Shown here piece by piece: positions 45,512-55,089 of a stretch of 64,000 bases of DNA. The notes beneath the pieces are model-generated. The model made no database searches. It had not been told where the DNA came from and saw nothing but the letters and a program-made list of their open reading frames with translations. Every line of letters begins with the position of its first letter. Position 1 is the first letter of the stretch. Source of the DNA: Flavobacteriaceae bacterium (GTDB lineage Bacteria; Bacteroidota; Bacteroidia; Flavobacteriales; Flavobacteriaceae). The DNA lies in contig JADHLZ010000001.1 of assembly GCA_016780345.1 (NCBI GenBank), positions 49,142 through 113,141 on the forward strand. The letters run 5' to 3'. A program made the position numbers and the translations under genes.

Positions 45512-46282
45512 ATGTCCAAAAGGCCTTTAATCTTAGTAACAAACGATGATGGAATTTCAGCTCCCGGAATTAGAACTTTAATATCTGCCATGAATGAGAT
45601 TGGAGATGTTGTTGTTGTTGCTCCGGATAGCCCTCAATCTGCTATGGGCCATGCAATAACTATCAATTCGACATTACATTGCAATTCAATTAAAATTGAT
45701 GATGGTCCTCAAGTAGAATATTCATGCTCAGGAACCCCCGCAGATTGTGTTAAATTGGGGATTAATGAAATTTTAGACAGAAAGCCTGACATATGCGTTT
45801 CAGGTGTAAATCATGGGTCCAATTCGTCAATTAACGTAATTTATTCTGGAACTATGAGTGCAGCAGTTGAAGCTAGCGTTGAAGGTGTACCTGCTATTGG
45901 TTTTTCTCTTTTGGATTACAATTGGAATGCTGATTTTAGTCAAATTAGAGAATATCTTATAAAAATAACTAAAAAAGCTCTAAATGAAGGCATCCCTAAA
46001 GGTAATGCTCTAAATGTTAATTTTCCTAAATTGAAGAAGGAGGAGATTCAAGGTATTAAAGTATGTCGGCAAGCAAATGCTTATTGGATTGAAAAATTTG
46101 ATAAAAGAACTAATCCTCAAGGAAGAGAATACTACTGGCTTACAGGTGAATTTATAAATAAAGACCAAGGTATAGATTCGGATGAATGGGCTTTAAAAAA
46201 CGGCTTTATCTCAATTGTGCCAATAAAATTCGATATGACCGATCATGATAATATAAGTAAGCTTAGAAATTGGATATTCTAA
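45512..46282 (+). CDS. surE: 5'/3'-nucleotidase SurE
   Basis: Metal-dependent nucleotidase. The N-terminal metal site LVTNDDGISAPGIRTL (adjacent aspartates), VVVAPDSPQSAMGHAIT, SGTPADCVKLG and the later SGVNHGSNSSINVIYSGTMSAAVEA are all canonical. The 256 residues are full length. One base separates it from lpxB, an arrangement seen widely in Bacteroidota. Confidence 0.96.
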   Translation: MSKRPLILVTNDDGISAPGIRTLISAMNEIGDVVVVAPDSPQSAMGHAITINSTLHCNSIKIDDGPQVEYSCSGTPADCVKLGINEILDRKPDICVSGVNHGSNSSINVIYSGTMSAAVEASVEGVPAIGFSLLDYNWNADFSQIREYLIKITKKALNEGIPKGNALNVNFPKLKKEEIQGIKVCRQANAYWIEKFDKRTNPQGREYYWLTGEFINKDQGIDSDEWALKNGFISIVPIKFDMTDHDNISKLRNWIF

Positions 46283-46283
46283 A

Positions 46284-47387
46284 ATGAAATACTACATAAT
46301 TTCTGGTGAAGCCTCTGGTGATTTACACGGATCTAACTTAATTAAAGAATTAATTAAAAAAGATCCTAAAGCTGAAATTAGAGCTTGGGGTGGCGATAAA
46401 ATGAAAGATGCAGGAGCTACTTTAGTTAAACATTTTAAAGATTTAGCTTTCATGGGATTTTACGAAGTTTTAATTAATCTTAGAACTATTTTAAAAAATA
46501 TCAGCTATTGTAAAGAAGATATTTTAAAATTTTCACCAGATAAAATAATTTTTATTGACTATCCTGGTTTCAATCTAAGAATTGCAAAATGGGCTAAGAA
46601 AAATAAATTTAATACGATATATTACATAGCTCCTCAGCTTTGGGCTTGGAATGAAAGAAGAATAAAAAAAATAAAAAACCACATCAATTCATTATATGTA
46701 ATCCTTCCTTTTGAAAAAGATTTTTTTGAAAAAAAACATAATTTTCCTGTTAAATTTTTAGGTCATCCACTTATTGATAGTATTAATAACTTTAATAAAA
46801 TTTATAACAATAAGAAAGAACATTTAGATTTTGGGAATAAGCCAGTTATTGCTATTCTTCCAGGAAGCAGAAAACAAGAGATTAATAAAATATTAAATAC
46901 TGTTAAAGAAATAACTGTTTATTTTCCAGACTATGAATTTGTTATTGCAGGTGCTCCAAGCATTGATAATAATTATTATAAATCAATTTTAAAAGGTGTT
47001 AAAATTAACATTGTTCAGAATAAAACTTACGAACTATTATCAATATCCAAGGCTGCCGTTGTCACAAGCGGAACGGCAACACTTGAAACGGCATTATTCA
47101 AAGTTCCTCAAATAGTATGTTATAAGAGCAGTTTTTTAAGTTATTTTATTGCAAAACTATTGGTAAAAACTAAATACATTTCACTTGTTAATCTTATAAT
47201 GAATAAAGAAATTGTAAAAGAATTAATTCAAAACAATTGTAATAAAAACTCAGTTAGATTAGAATTAAATAAAATTCTTGATAAAAATAAGAGTCAAGAA
47301 ATTAAATCAAATTATATTAAATTAATTTCTATTTTAGGAAAATCAGGAGCATGTAAGCGAATAGCTGACGATATTTTAAAAACTTAG
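46284..47387 (+). CDS. lpxB: Lipid-A-disaccharide synthase
   Basis: GT-B glycosyltransferase (family 19) that joins UDP-diacylglucosamine with lipid X in lipid A synthesis. YYIISGEASGDLHGSNLIKEL, AFMGFYEVL, IDYPGFNLRIAKWAKK, YYIAPQLWAWNERRIKKI, LPFEKDFFEKK, FLGHPLIDS and ILPGSRKQEI are hallmark motifs. It follows surE immediately. With waaA upstream it forms a small lipopolysaccharide group. Confidence 0.96.
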   Translation: MKYYIISGEASGDLHGSNLIKELIKKDPKAEIRAWGGDKMKDAGATLVKHFKDLAFMGFYEVLINLRTILKNISYCKEDILKFSPDKIIFIDYPGFNLRIAKWAKKNKFNTIYYIAPQLWAWNERRIKKIKNHINSLYVILPFEKDFFEKKHNFPVKFLGHPLIDSINNFNKIYNNKKEHLDFGNKPVIAILPGSRKQEINKILNTVKEITVYFPDYEFVIAGAPSIDNNYYKSILKGVKINIVQNKTYELLSISKAAVVTSGTATLETALFKVPQIVCYKSSFLSYFIAKLLVKTKYISLVNLIMNKEIVKELIQNNCNKNSVRLELNKILDKNKSQEIKSNYIKLISILGKSGACKRIADDILKT

Positions 47388-47391
47388 AGCT

Positions 47392-47844
47392 TTGAAAATT
47401 GATGGAATAGATAAAAAAATAATTCAAGAATTAGCTAATAATTCAAGAACTCCAATATTGGAGATTTCCAGAAAAATTGGAATTTCAGGTGCAGCAATTC
47501 ATCAAAGAATTAGAAAGTTAGAAAATTCTGGACTTATTAGTGGTCATTATTTAAAATTGAATCCCAAAGTTTTAGGATACTCAACTCTTGCGTTTGTAGG
47601 AGTTTATTTTGATATGGCTGAAAGGAATGCAGAAGCTATAAAACTAATGAAAACAATTCCAGAAATTCTTGAATGTCATTATACTACAGGTAACTGGAGT
47701 GTACTAATAAAAATTTTATGTAAAGACAATGAACATTTAATGCTTATTTTAAATAAAAAAATTCAATCAATTAAAGGGGTTTCTAGGACAGAAACTTTTA
47801 TTTCTCTAGAACAACAAATAGATAGACAGATTACTATTAATTAA
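47392..47844 (+). CDS. Lrp/AsnC-family transcriptional regulator
   Basis: A 150-residue protein with an N-terminal helix-turn-helix (IDKKIIQELANNSRTPILEISRKIGISGAAIHQRIRKLENSGLI) and a C-terminal RAM ligand-binding domain. It starts with TTG at 47392, four bases after lpxB; no in-frame ATG lies nearby. Lrp-type proteins usually sense amino acids. No target site is evident here, and it may simply be read through from lpxB. Confidence 0.9.
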   Translation: MKIDGIDKKIIQELANNSRTPILEISRKIGISGAAIHQRIRKLENSGLISGHYLKLNPKVLGYSTLAFVGVYFDMAERNAEAIKLMKTIPEILECHYTTGNWSVLIKILCKDNEHLMLILNKKIQSIKGVSRTETFISLEQQIDRQITIN

Positions 47845-48112
47845 TCTTAGATTTAATAATAAAATATATTATTATTGAACTAAGTAAGACTGTGATAAAA
47901 TTTGCGATTATCATTGATAAGCTTCCAATACTCCACCCATATAAAAACCATAAAAAAACTCCAATTATAAATATTATATAAGTTGTTAGAGATAATCCTT
48001 CCACTGATTTGGATTTCCAAACTTGCATAACTTGAGGAATGAAAGCAATTGTAGTTAGAAAAGCAGCCGCAAATCCTATTAGTTCAACTCCATCCGTGAC
48101 CGACTCTAACAT
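47837..48112 (-). CDS. SemiSWEET sugar transporter
   Basis: A 91-residue membrane protein with three hydrophobic helices and a PQ-loop motif (LTTIAFIPQVMQVWKSKSVEGLS). This is the three-helix SemiSWEET unit, which dimerises to pass small sugars across the inner membrane. The start overlaps the leuS stop by seven bases and the end overlaps the convergent Lrp gene by eight. The substrate is unknown. Confidence 0.88.
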   Translation of the reverse strand: MLESVTDGVELIGFAAAFLTTIAFIPQVMQVWKSKSVEGLSLTTYIIFIIGVFLWFLYGWSIGSLSMIIANFITVLLSSIIIYFIIKSKIN

Positions 48113-50919
48113 ACAATATTTATTATTTTTCCTGGAACTGCAATAATTTTTTTAATTTCTCTTCCATTTAAAAACTTACCTAATCTTTCGTCGCAGGAAA
48201 TTTTTGATATAATTTCATCAACTGAAGCAGCGGCATCTAGATTTATCTTAAATTTCATTTTTCCATTGAAAGAAACAGGATATTCAATGGAGATTTCTTT
48301 TATTAAATCAGGGTTAAAATCAGGAAAAGATTGAAATGTTATGGATTCTTTATTTCCTAATTTACTCCATATTTCTTCACATATATGAGGAGCAAAAGAT
48401 GATAATAAAATTGTAAGTGTTTTTATAATTTCAGCGTTATTACATTTTAGCGAAGTGAGTTCATTAACACAGATCATAAAAGCACTTACAGATGTGTTAA
48501 AAGAAAAGTCATTAATATCTTCTTCTATCTTTTTAATTGTTTTATGTAAAATTTTTAAACTTTCTTTACATGGTTTATCATAACTTACAGAAAATTCACC
48601 TGATTTATGAGAAAGATTCCAAAACTTTTTCAGGAATGAGAATGTGCCTGAAATACCAGCAGTGTTCCAAGGTTTAGATTGTTCTATTGGTCCCAAAAAC
48701 ATTTCATATAACCTTAAAGTATCTGCTCCATAATCATTACAAATTTGATCTGGAGAAATCACATTATATTTTGATTTTGACATTTTCTCAACTTCTCTTT
48801 TGACCAAAAACTTTCCATCTTTTTTTTCAAACGTTGCATTTTTAAATTGAGGTTGCCAATTTCTTAACCCTTCAATATCTAATTCATCAGTTGTATTTAC
48901 AAACTTAACATCAACATGCACAAGTTGAAATTTAACATCTTTTTCAATAGTTTTTGAATAATAATTATCAGTTCCAACTTCTCTAAAAATAAAAGCACTA
49001 TTCCCAAGAATCATTCCTTGATTAATCAATTTTTTTGCAAAATCCTTAACAGGTACCAATCCAAGATCATAAAGAAAATATTGCCAAAATCTTGAGTAGA
49101 GTAAATGTCCTGTTGCATGCTCACTTCCTCCAACATAAACATCAACTTCTCTCCAATAATTTAGAGCATCACTTGAAACAAAATTATTGTCATTTTTAGG
49201 ATCCATATATCTGTTGAAATACCATGAACTTCCAGCCCAACCAGGCATGGTATTTAACTCCATCCTAAAAACTGTTTTATTATCAATTAATGAATTTTTA
49301 ACAATTTTTTTATTTACAATATCCCATGCCCATTCTTGTGAATTTCCTAAAGGAGGTTTTCCATCTTCAGTTGGCAGATATTTATTAACGTTTGGAAGAG
49401 CTACAGGAAGATAATCTTCTTCAATCATAACAGGCACACCATCCTTGTAATAAACAGGAAAAGGTTCACCCCAATATCTTTGTCTACTAAAAACTGCATC
49501 CCTTAATTTGTAATTAATTTTGTGTCTTCCTTTATTTAAATCATTAAGTTTTTTTATTGCTAGTTTTAATGCATCTTTAAAATTTAAGCCATTAAGAAAA
49601 TCAGAATTTGTTAAAACAAATCCATCTTTATTTGTATAAGCTTCTTGTGAAATGTCTACATCAAGAAAAATATTTTTTATTTGAATATCAAAAAATTTTG
49701 CAAAATTATAATCTCGCTCATCACCACATGGAACAGCCATAACGGCTCCAGTACCATATCCAGCTAAAACGTAATCTGAAATCCAAATAGGCAACTTTTC
49801 GTTACTAAAAGGATGAATAGCATAAGCTCCTGTAAAAACACCACTAATTGATTTTAAATCAGACATTCTTTCTCTTTCAGTTCTTTTTGCAGTTTTTTTT
49901 ATATAATCCAAAACTGACTTTAAATTTTCTTTAGATGTGATTTTTTTTACTATTGGATTCTCAGGAGCTAAAGTCATAAAAGTCACTCCAAAAATAGTGT
50001 CAACTCTTGTAGTAAAAACTTCAATTTTATCATCAAAATTATCTATATCAAAACTGACCATTGCTCCATCTGATCTTCCTATCCAATTCTTCTGCATTTC
50101 TTTAAGAGGATCAGGCCAGTCAATATCATTGAGTCCATCAAGAAGTCTTTGTGAATATGCAGAAATTCTAATACTCCATTGAGTCATTTTTTTTCTAACC
50201 ACCTCATATCCCCCCCTTTCAGATAATCCATCGATTATTTCATCATTAGCTAAAACAGTACCTAGCTTTGGACACCAATTTACATCAATTTCAGAAAGAA
50301 ATGCTAATCTATAACCAAGCAGTATTTTATTCTTTTCTAATTCACTAAAAGAAGACCAATCTGAAGAAGAAAAAGACTCTAATCCATCATCACACCTAGC
50401 ATCGATATTTTTATTTCCTTCCATTTTAAAAATAGAAACTAGTTCATTAATTGGTCTTGCTTTATTTTTTTCATTATCATACCAGCTCTCGAATAGTTTT
50501 ATAAACATCCACTGAGTCCACTTGTAATAGTCCTTGCTTGAAGTTCTAATTTCTCTTGACCAATCAAAAGAAAAACCAAGTCTATCGAGTTGTTCTCTAT
50601 ACCTTAAAATATTTTCATCAGTCGTTTCTTTTGGATGTCTACCAGTTTGAATAGCGTATTGTTCAGCAGGTAATCCAAAAGAGTCATATCCTTGAGGATG
50701 AAGTACATTAAATCCTTTTAAACGTTTATATCTTGAAAAAATATCGCTTGCTATGTATCCAAGTGGGTGGCCAATATGTAATCCAGCTCCGGAGGGATAT
50801 GGGAACATATCCAAAACATAAAATTTAGGTAAATCAGAATTATTATTGACTTTAAAAGTATTGTTGTCTGACCAATATTTTTGCCATTTATTTTCAATTT
50901 GTTTAAAATTATAAGACAT
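48106..50919 (-). CDS. leuS: Leucyl-tRNA synthetase
   Basis: Class Ia synthetase of 937 residues. The HIGH motif is GAGLHIGHPLG, the CP1 editing domain contains the threonine-rich VFTTRVDTIFG and the conserved aspartate region, WAGSSWYFNRYMDP precedes the second catalytic half, and KMSKS is EKMSKSKYNVI. An anticodon-binding domain and a C-terminal domain follow. A promoter lies directly upstream. Confidence 0.97.
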   Translation of the reverse strand: MSYNFKQIENKWQKYWSDNNTFKVNNNSDLPKFYVLDMFPYPSGAGLHIGHPLGYIASDIFSRYKRLKGFNVLHPQGYDSFGLPAEQYAIQTGRHPKETTDENILRYREQLDRLGFSFDWSREIRTSSKDYYKWTQWMFIKLFESWYDNEKNKARPINELVSIFKMEGNKNIDARCDDGLESFSSSDWSSFSELEKNKILLGYRLAFLSEIDVNWCPKLGTVLANDEIIDGLSERGGYEVVRKKMTQWSIRISAYSQRLLDGLNDIDWPDPLKEMQKNWIGRSDGAMVSFDIDNFDDKIEVFTTRVDTIFGVTFMTLAPENPIVKKITSKENLKSVLDYIKKTAKRTERERMSDLKSISGVFTGAYAIHPFSNEKLPIWISDYVLAGYGTGAVMAVPCGDERDYNFAKFFDIQIKNIFLDVDISQEAYTNKDGFVLTNSDFLNGLNFKDALKLAIKKLNDLNKGRHKINYKLRDAVFSRQRYWGEPFPVYYKDGVPVMIEEDYLPVALPNVNKYLPTEDGKPPLGNSQEWAWDIVNKKIVKNSLIDNKTVFRMELNTMPGWAGSSWYFNRYMDPKNDNNFVSSDALNYWREVDVYVGGSEHATGHLLYSRFWQYFLYDLGLVPVKDFAKKLINQGMILGNSAFIFREVGTDNYYSKTIEKDVKFQLVHVDVKFVNTTDELDIEGLRNWQPQFKNATFEKKDGKFLVKREVEKMSKSKYNVISPDQICNDYGADTLRLYEMFLGPIEQSKPWNTAGISGTFSFLKKFWNLSHKSGEFSVSYDKPCKESLKILHKTIKKIEEDINDFSFNTSVSAFMICVNELTSLKCNNAEIIKTLTILLSSFAPHICEEIWSKLGNKESITFQSFPDFNPDLIKEISIEYPVSFNGKMKFKINLDAAASVDEIISKISCDERLGKFLNGREIKKIIAVPGKIINIVC

Positions 50920-50936
50920 TCTATGATTTAAATTGA

Positions 50937-50967
50937 CAAAAATACATTTAATGTATGAATAGGGAAA
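50937..50967 (-). promoter_or_regulatory. Promoter of leuS
   Basis: On the minus strand TTTC (50964-50967), 19 bases, TATTTTTG (50937-50944). The -7 element matches TAnnTTTG exactly and the -33 element differs by one base. The leuS start codon is 18 bases on. Confidence 0.6.
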
Positions 50968-51037
50968 GTTTAATTAATATATCTTATCTTATTAAAAAGG
51001 TTTATTATTTTTACATCAAAACTTATACTTTATTGTT

Positions 51038-51900
51038 TTGAGCAGTTCAAAAAAAAACGTTTAATTTCTTCATACTTCTCTGTAACTCTAAGTATTTCAA
51101 TCGTTCTATTTGTGATTGGTGCTTTTTTATTAATTGCTTTTAATGCAAGAAAAATTACGAAGGATTTCAAAGAAAAAATTCCTATCACTATATATCTAAA
51201 AAACGATGCAAAAAAAATCGAAATAGAACAATTGATAAAAAAACTTAATATTAGAGACTATACCAACTCAGTAGTTTATGTTTCTAAGGAAAAAGGAGCA
51301 GAAATTTTAATAAATGAGATTGGTGAAGATTTTATAGAATTCATTGGAAGTAACCCACTTTTAAATTCGATAGATATTTTTTTAAAATCAGAGTTCGTAA
51401 ATACTGTTGTTTTTGATGAAATATCATCTGAATTGCAAAAAACTTATTTTGTAGATGAGATAATATACGATGCTCCTCTTGTTTCTTTAATAAATGAAAA
51501 TATTAATAAAATCAAATATTGGATTTTAGGAATTTCAATATTTTTTTTAATAGTATCTATATTAATTATTAATGGATCGATAAGGCTATCCATTTACTCC
51601 AACCGAATTGATATTAAGACGATGCAAATGGTGGGAGCTACACGAGGATTTATAAGAAAGCCGTTTATACTAACTCACATTAAATTAGGTATATTGGGTT
51701 CTATCATTTCTATTATATTGCTAAGTGTAGCTTTATATTATATTCAAAATTTATTTGATTATGTAGATTTTCAATCTGATATAAAAATCATTTTAATTAT
51801 GTTTGGAGCAATAGGATTATTTAGTATTATTATTACATATTTATGTACATTTTTTGCAACTCAAAAATTTTTAAAATCTAAAATTGATCAATTATATTAA
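51038..51900 (+). CDS. ftsX: Cell division protein FtsX (5' end out of frame)
   Basis: FtsX couples FtsE to peptidoglycan hydrolases at the septum. The cytoplasmic/TM1 region RLISSYFSVTLSISIVLFVIG, the extracellular domain and the C-terminal three helices with TMQMVGATRGFIRKPF are clear. The frame that encodes them is open back to 50974 but has no ATG, GTG or TTG before the GTG at 51112, which would cut TM1 in half. A natural start, TTG at 51038 (MSSSKK), is in another frame; one extra A in the A9 run at 51049-51057 would join the two as MSSSKKKRLISSYF. Either the A run was miscalled or the cell uses slippage. The downstream frame begins in the A run; annotators without the shift would start at 51112. 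Confidence 0.85.
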
Positions 51901-52142
51901 TGAAAAATAAAAAGCCAACAAAAACATTTGTATTTCAAAAAAAGAATTACATATTCATGATATTGGGATTGATAGTTATTGCTATTGGATTTATTCTAAT
52001 GTCAGGAGGGGCTAGTGATGACCCTAATGTTTTCAATCCAGAAATCTATAATTTTAGAAGGATACGCTTAGCACCTACTCTTGTATTAATTGGTTTTGGA
52101 ATACAAGTTTATGCTATTTTAACTTCTCCCTCAAAAAAATAA
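51900..52142 (+). CDS. DUF3098 small membrane protein
   Basis: An 80-residue protein with two hydrophobic helices (YIFMILGLIVIAIGFILMSGG and LAPTLVLIGFGIQVYAIL) and a connecting loop with ASDDPNVFNPEIYNFRRI, the conserved DUF3098 pattern. The start overlaps the ftsX stop by one base and the uppP gene follows with none to spare, so ftsX-DUF3098-uppP-truB is one operon, as in many Bacteroidota. Function unknown; a link to division or envelope synthesis is inferred from context. Confidence 0.88.
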   Translation: MKNKKPTKTFVFQKKNYIFMILGLIVIAIGFILMSGGASDDPNVFNPEIYNFRRIRLAPTLVLIGFGIQVYAILTSPSKK

Positions 52143-52943
52143 ATGGATTATATTGAATCAATAATTTTAGGAATTGTTCAAGGCTTAACCGAATTTTTAC
52201 CTATTTCTTCAAGTGGACATTTAGAAATTTTTAAAGTTTTTTTTAATAGTGACTTTTCAACAAAAGAAAGCCTTTTGTTTACTATAGTACTACATTTTGC
52301 AACAGCACTGAGTACAATGGTTTTCTTTAAAAAAGAAATATCATCAATATTGCAAGGTCTTTTTAATTCAAAAGATAAAAACTCAAAAGAATTTAGTATT
52401 TCCATTATAATTTCAATGATTCCAGCGACACTAATTGGTTTTTTCTTTGAGGAAACAATAAATTCTTTTTTTGATGGTAATTTAATTTTTGTAGGTATTA
52501 TGCTTTACATAACATCAATTTTACTGTACTTATCTGATGTTATAACTTCTAAAAAAAATACCTTAAATTATAAAAACAGTTTTATTATTGGTTTAGCTCA
52601 AGCAATAGCTATTATGCCTGGAATATCTAGAAGTGGAGCAACTATTGCTACAGCAGTTGTTCTAGGAATAAAAAGAGAAAAAGCAGCAAGATTTTCATTT
52701 TTAATGGTTGTTCCTTTAATTTTTGGTAGCATGCTTAAATTAATAATTGATAATGGTGGATTAGAATTTGAAACCTTTAATCTAATTACAATTTCTCTTG
52801 GATTTATTTCCGCATTTATAACTGGACTTTTAGCATGTAAATGGATGATTGATCTTGTTAAAAAAAGCAAACTATATTATTTTTCTATTTATTGTTTAGT
52901 TATGGGCTCAATAATTATTTTCTACACAATTAATGGTATTTAA
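52143..52943 (+). CDS. uppP: Undecaprenyl-diphosphatase
   Basis: Integral membrane phosphatase (BacA type) that recycles undecaprenyl diphosphate to the monophosphate carrier for cell-wall synthesis. The conserved motifs GLTEFLPISSSGHL near the N-terminus and IMPGISRSGATI later are both present, along with about eight hydrophobic helices. Its end overlaps truB by 11 bases. Confidence 0.95.
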   Translation: MDYIESIILGIVQGLTEFLPISSSGHLEIFKVFFNSDFSTKESLLFTIVLHFATALSTMVFFKKEISSILQGLFNSKDKNSKEFSISIIISMIPATLIGFFFEETINSFFDGNLIFVGIMLYITSILLYLSDVITSKKNTLNYKNSFIIGLAQAIAIMPGISRSGATIATAVVLGIKREKAARFSFLMVVPLIFGSMLKLIIDNGGLEFETFNLITISLGFISAFITGLLACKWMIDLVKKSKLYYFSIYCLVMGSIIIFYTINGI

Positions 52944-53634
52944 TAAAGAAATTTTTACAGATGGCACTGTTGTTTTAATAAATAAACCATTAAAATGGAC
53001 ATCTTTTCAAGTTGTAAACAAAATTAGATGGCTTATAAAATCAACATTTAATATTAAAAAAATTAAAGTAGGTCATGCTGGAACTTTAGATCCTTTAGCA
53101 GAAGGCTTACTTATTATCTGTACTGGGCGAATGACTAAAAAAATTTCAGAATTTCAAAATTTAGAAAAAGAATATTCAGGTACGTTTAATTTAGGAGCAA
53201 CTACTCCATCATTTGATCTTGAAACTGAAATTAACCAAACTAAACCAATTGATCAACTAACAAACGAAATGATTTTAGAAAGATCTAAAGCTTTTAAAGG
53301 AAAAATATTTCAAACTCCTCCAATTTATTCAGCAGTAAAGCATAAAGGGAAAAAACTATATGAATACGCCAGACAAGGAGAAGAAATTGAAATTAAAAAA
53401 AGAGAAGTTACTATTCATGAATTTATAATATCAAGCATTCAACTTCCAAAGGTTTATTTTCATATAAAATGCAGTAAGGGAACATATATAAGGTCGCTTG
53501 CAAACGATTTTGGAAAGGATCTTAAATGTGGAGCTCATTTAACAAAATTAGTTAGAAATTCTATCGGAAAATACAAAATAGAAGATGCAATTTCAATTGA
53601 TACTTTTGAAGAAAAATTAACCCAAAAAACTTAA
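52933..53634 (+). CDS. truB: tRNA pseudouridine(55) synthase
   Basis: Makes pseudouridine-55 in the T loop of tRNAs. VLINKPLKWTSFQVVNKIRW, the catalytic aspartate motif VGHAGTLDPLAEGLL, TPPIYSAVKHKGKKLYEYARQG and SKGTYIRSLANDFG are present. The 233 residues are short because the C-terminal PUA-like part is reduced. Its last 18 bases overlap the convergent aat gene. Confidence 0.95.
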   Translation: MVFNKEIFTDGTVVLINKPLKWTSFQVVNKIRWLIKSTFNIKKIKVGHAGTLDPLAEGLLIICTGRMTKKISEFQNLEKEYSGTFNLGATTPSFDLETEINQTKPIDQLTNEMILERSKAFKGKIFQTPPIYSAVKHKGKKLYEYARQGEEIEIKKREVTIHEFIISSIQLPKVYFHIKCSKGTYIRSLANDFGKDLKCGAHLTKLVRNSIGKYKIEDAISIDTFEEKLTQKT

Positions 53635-54249
53635 AAATTCTTTTCTTGAAATTTCTTCAGCACCTAAAGATTTTAAATGTGCACTAGGAACCTGACAATC
53701 TATTAGTTTATAATTGTTTTTTGTTAATTCTTTTACTAAATGAATAAATCCTACTTTACTAGCATTATTGGCTTTGGTAAACATACTTTCACCACAGAAT
53801 ATATCTCCTAAGTCAATTCCATATAAACCTCCAACTAACTCATAATCTTTCCAAACTTCAACAGAATAAGCATATCCCATTTCGTAAAGTTGATTGTAAG
53901 CTTTTTTTAATCCTTCAGTTATCCAGGTACCATTTTGACCAAATCTTTTAACCTTTGCACAACATTCAACTACTTCATTAAAGGATTGATTATAGGTTAC
54001 TTTAAAATAATCTTGATTTATTAATTTTTTTGTTGACTTAGATATTTTAATTTTTTTTGGGAACAACACCATTCTTGGGTCAGGACTCCACCAAACTAAA
54101 CTATCATCATTTTCAAACCAAGGAAAAATACCTTTTTTATATGCTTTTAAAATTCTATTTGGGTTTAGATCGCCCCCAATAGCAACAATACCTTCTCTAG
54201 ATGCTGTTTCAGCGGAAGGAAAAATGTGTTCAATACCTAAAAGATGCAT
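53617..54249 (-). CDS. aat: Leucyl/phenylalanyl-tRNA-protein transferase
   Basis: Adds Leu or Phe to N-terminal Lys/Arg of proteins, marking them for ClpS/ClpAP. AIGGDLNPNRILKAYKKGIFPWFENDDSLVWWSPDPRMVLFP, GTWITEGLKKAY, WKDYELVGGLYGIDLGDIFCGESMF and LIDCQVPSAHLKSLGA are typical. Full length at 210 residues. It follows the DUF3127 gene by five bases. Confidence 0.95.
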   Translation of the reverse strand: MHLLGIEHIFPSAETASREGIVAIGGDLNPNRILKAYKKGIFPWFENDDSLVWWSPDPRMVLFPKKIKISKSTKKLINQDYFKVTYNQSFNEVVECCAKVKRFGQNGTWITEGLKKAYNQLYEMGYAYSVEVWKDYELVGGLYGIDLGDIFCGESMFTKANNASKVGFIHLVKELTKNNYKLIDCQVPSAHLKSLGAEEISRKEFLSFLG

Positions 54250-54254
54250 TAAAA

Positions 54255-54632
54255 TTAAAAAGGCAAGTCGTCTGGCTCGTTATCATTGACCTCATCAACT
54301 GGCTCAAAAGCATCAGCAGGAGGTATTGGTGGAATATTAGCATCTGAATCTCCTAGTGAAATTTTTTCAATTCTCCAACCTTGTATAGAATTAAAATATT
54401 TAGTTTCACCTTGAGGACTTTGCCATTCTCTTCCTCTTAAATTAATATCTACTTTGACAGATTCACCAACTTTATATGAATTTAAAATATCACATTTATC
54501 CTGAATAAACTCAATTAATAAATCTTGAGGATATTGTTCTTCAGTTGTTATCACTAGTTCTCTTTTTCTGAAACCGTTACTTCCATACTCTTTAGTATCA
54601 TTAATTACTTTAATTTTTCCTGTAATATCCAT
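54255..54632 (-). CDS. DUF3127 protein (OB-fold-like)
   Basis: A 125-residue protein. Residues about 1-95 (MDITGKIKVINDTKEYGSNGFRKRE, LLIEFIQDKCDIL, INLRGREWQ) form the DUF3127 domain, a single-stranded-DNA-binding-like OB fold found in Bacteroidota. An acidic tail (NDNEPDDLPF) resembles the C-terminal tip of SSB proteins, which recruits DNA-repair partners. Function not established; an SSB-like role is an inference from fold and tail. Confidence 0.85.
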   Translation of the reverse strand: MDITGKIKVINDTKEYGSNGFRKRELVITTEEQYPQDLLIEFIQDKCDILNSYKVGESVKVDINLRGREWQSPQGETKYFNSIQGWRIEKISLGDSDANIPPIPPADAFEPVDEVNDNEPDDLPF

Positions 54633-54696
54633 ATTTATTTAATTTACAACTAAAGTAAATAATTTTATTTTTTAAATAAAGATAGAAAACTAAAAT

Positions 54697-55086
54697 CTAT
54701 AAAAAAGAACTAATTTTTTTTGCAAGATTTTTAAAATCGTGAGTTTCCAATTTCAATTTCTTTTTAAAAGAAACATCATCCATTGAGTTTATTGGAATTA
54801 AGTGAACATGAGCATGCGGAACTTCAAGTCCTATTACTGACATCGCAATCCTTTCACAATCAATTGCTTTTTTTAAAGCAATAGCTATTTTTTTGGAAAA
54901 ACTCATCAGCTCTATATAATCTCCATTTTCAAGATCAAAAATAAGATCTATCTCTTTTTTTGGAATACACAAAGTATGACCTAAAGAATTTGGGTTAATG
55001 TCTAAAAAAGCTAAACATTTTGCGGTTTCAGCAATTTTATAACAAGGTATTTCACCTTTAACTATCTTTGTAAAAATAGAATTCAA
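54697..55086 (-). CDS. HIT-family nucleotide hydrolase
   Basis: Histidine-triad protein of the HINT/Hit type. FTKIVKGEIPCYKI, FLDINPNSLGHTLCIPKKE and the catalytic triad in VPHAHVHLIP (His-x-His-x-His) are clear. The usual substrates are AMP-linked amines or dinucleotides. It lies three bases after greA and is co-transcribed with it. Confidence 0.93.
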   Translation of the reverse strand: MNSIFTKIVKGEIPCYKIAETAKCLAFLDINPNSLGHTLCIPKKEIDLIFDLENGDYIELMSFSKKIAIALKKAIDCERIAMSVIGLEVPHAHVHLIPINSMDDVSFKKKLKLETHDFKNLAKKISSFL

Positions 55087-55089
55087 TAT

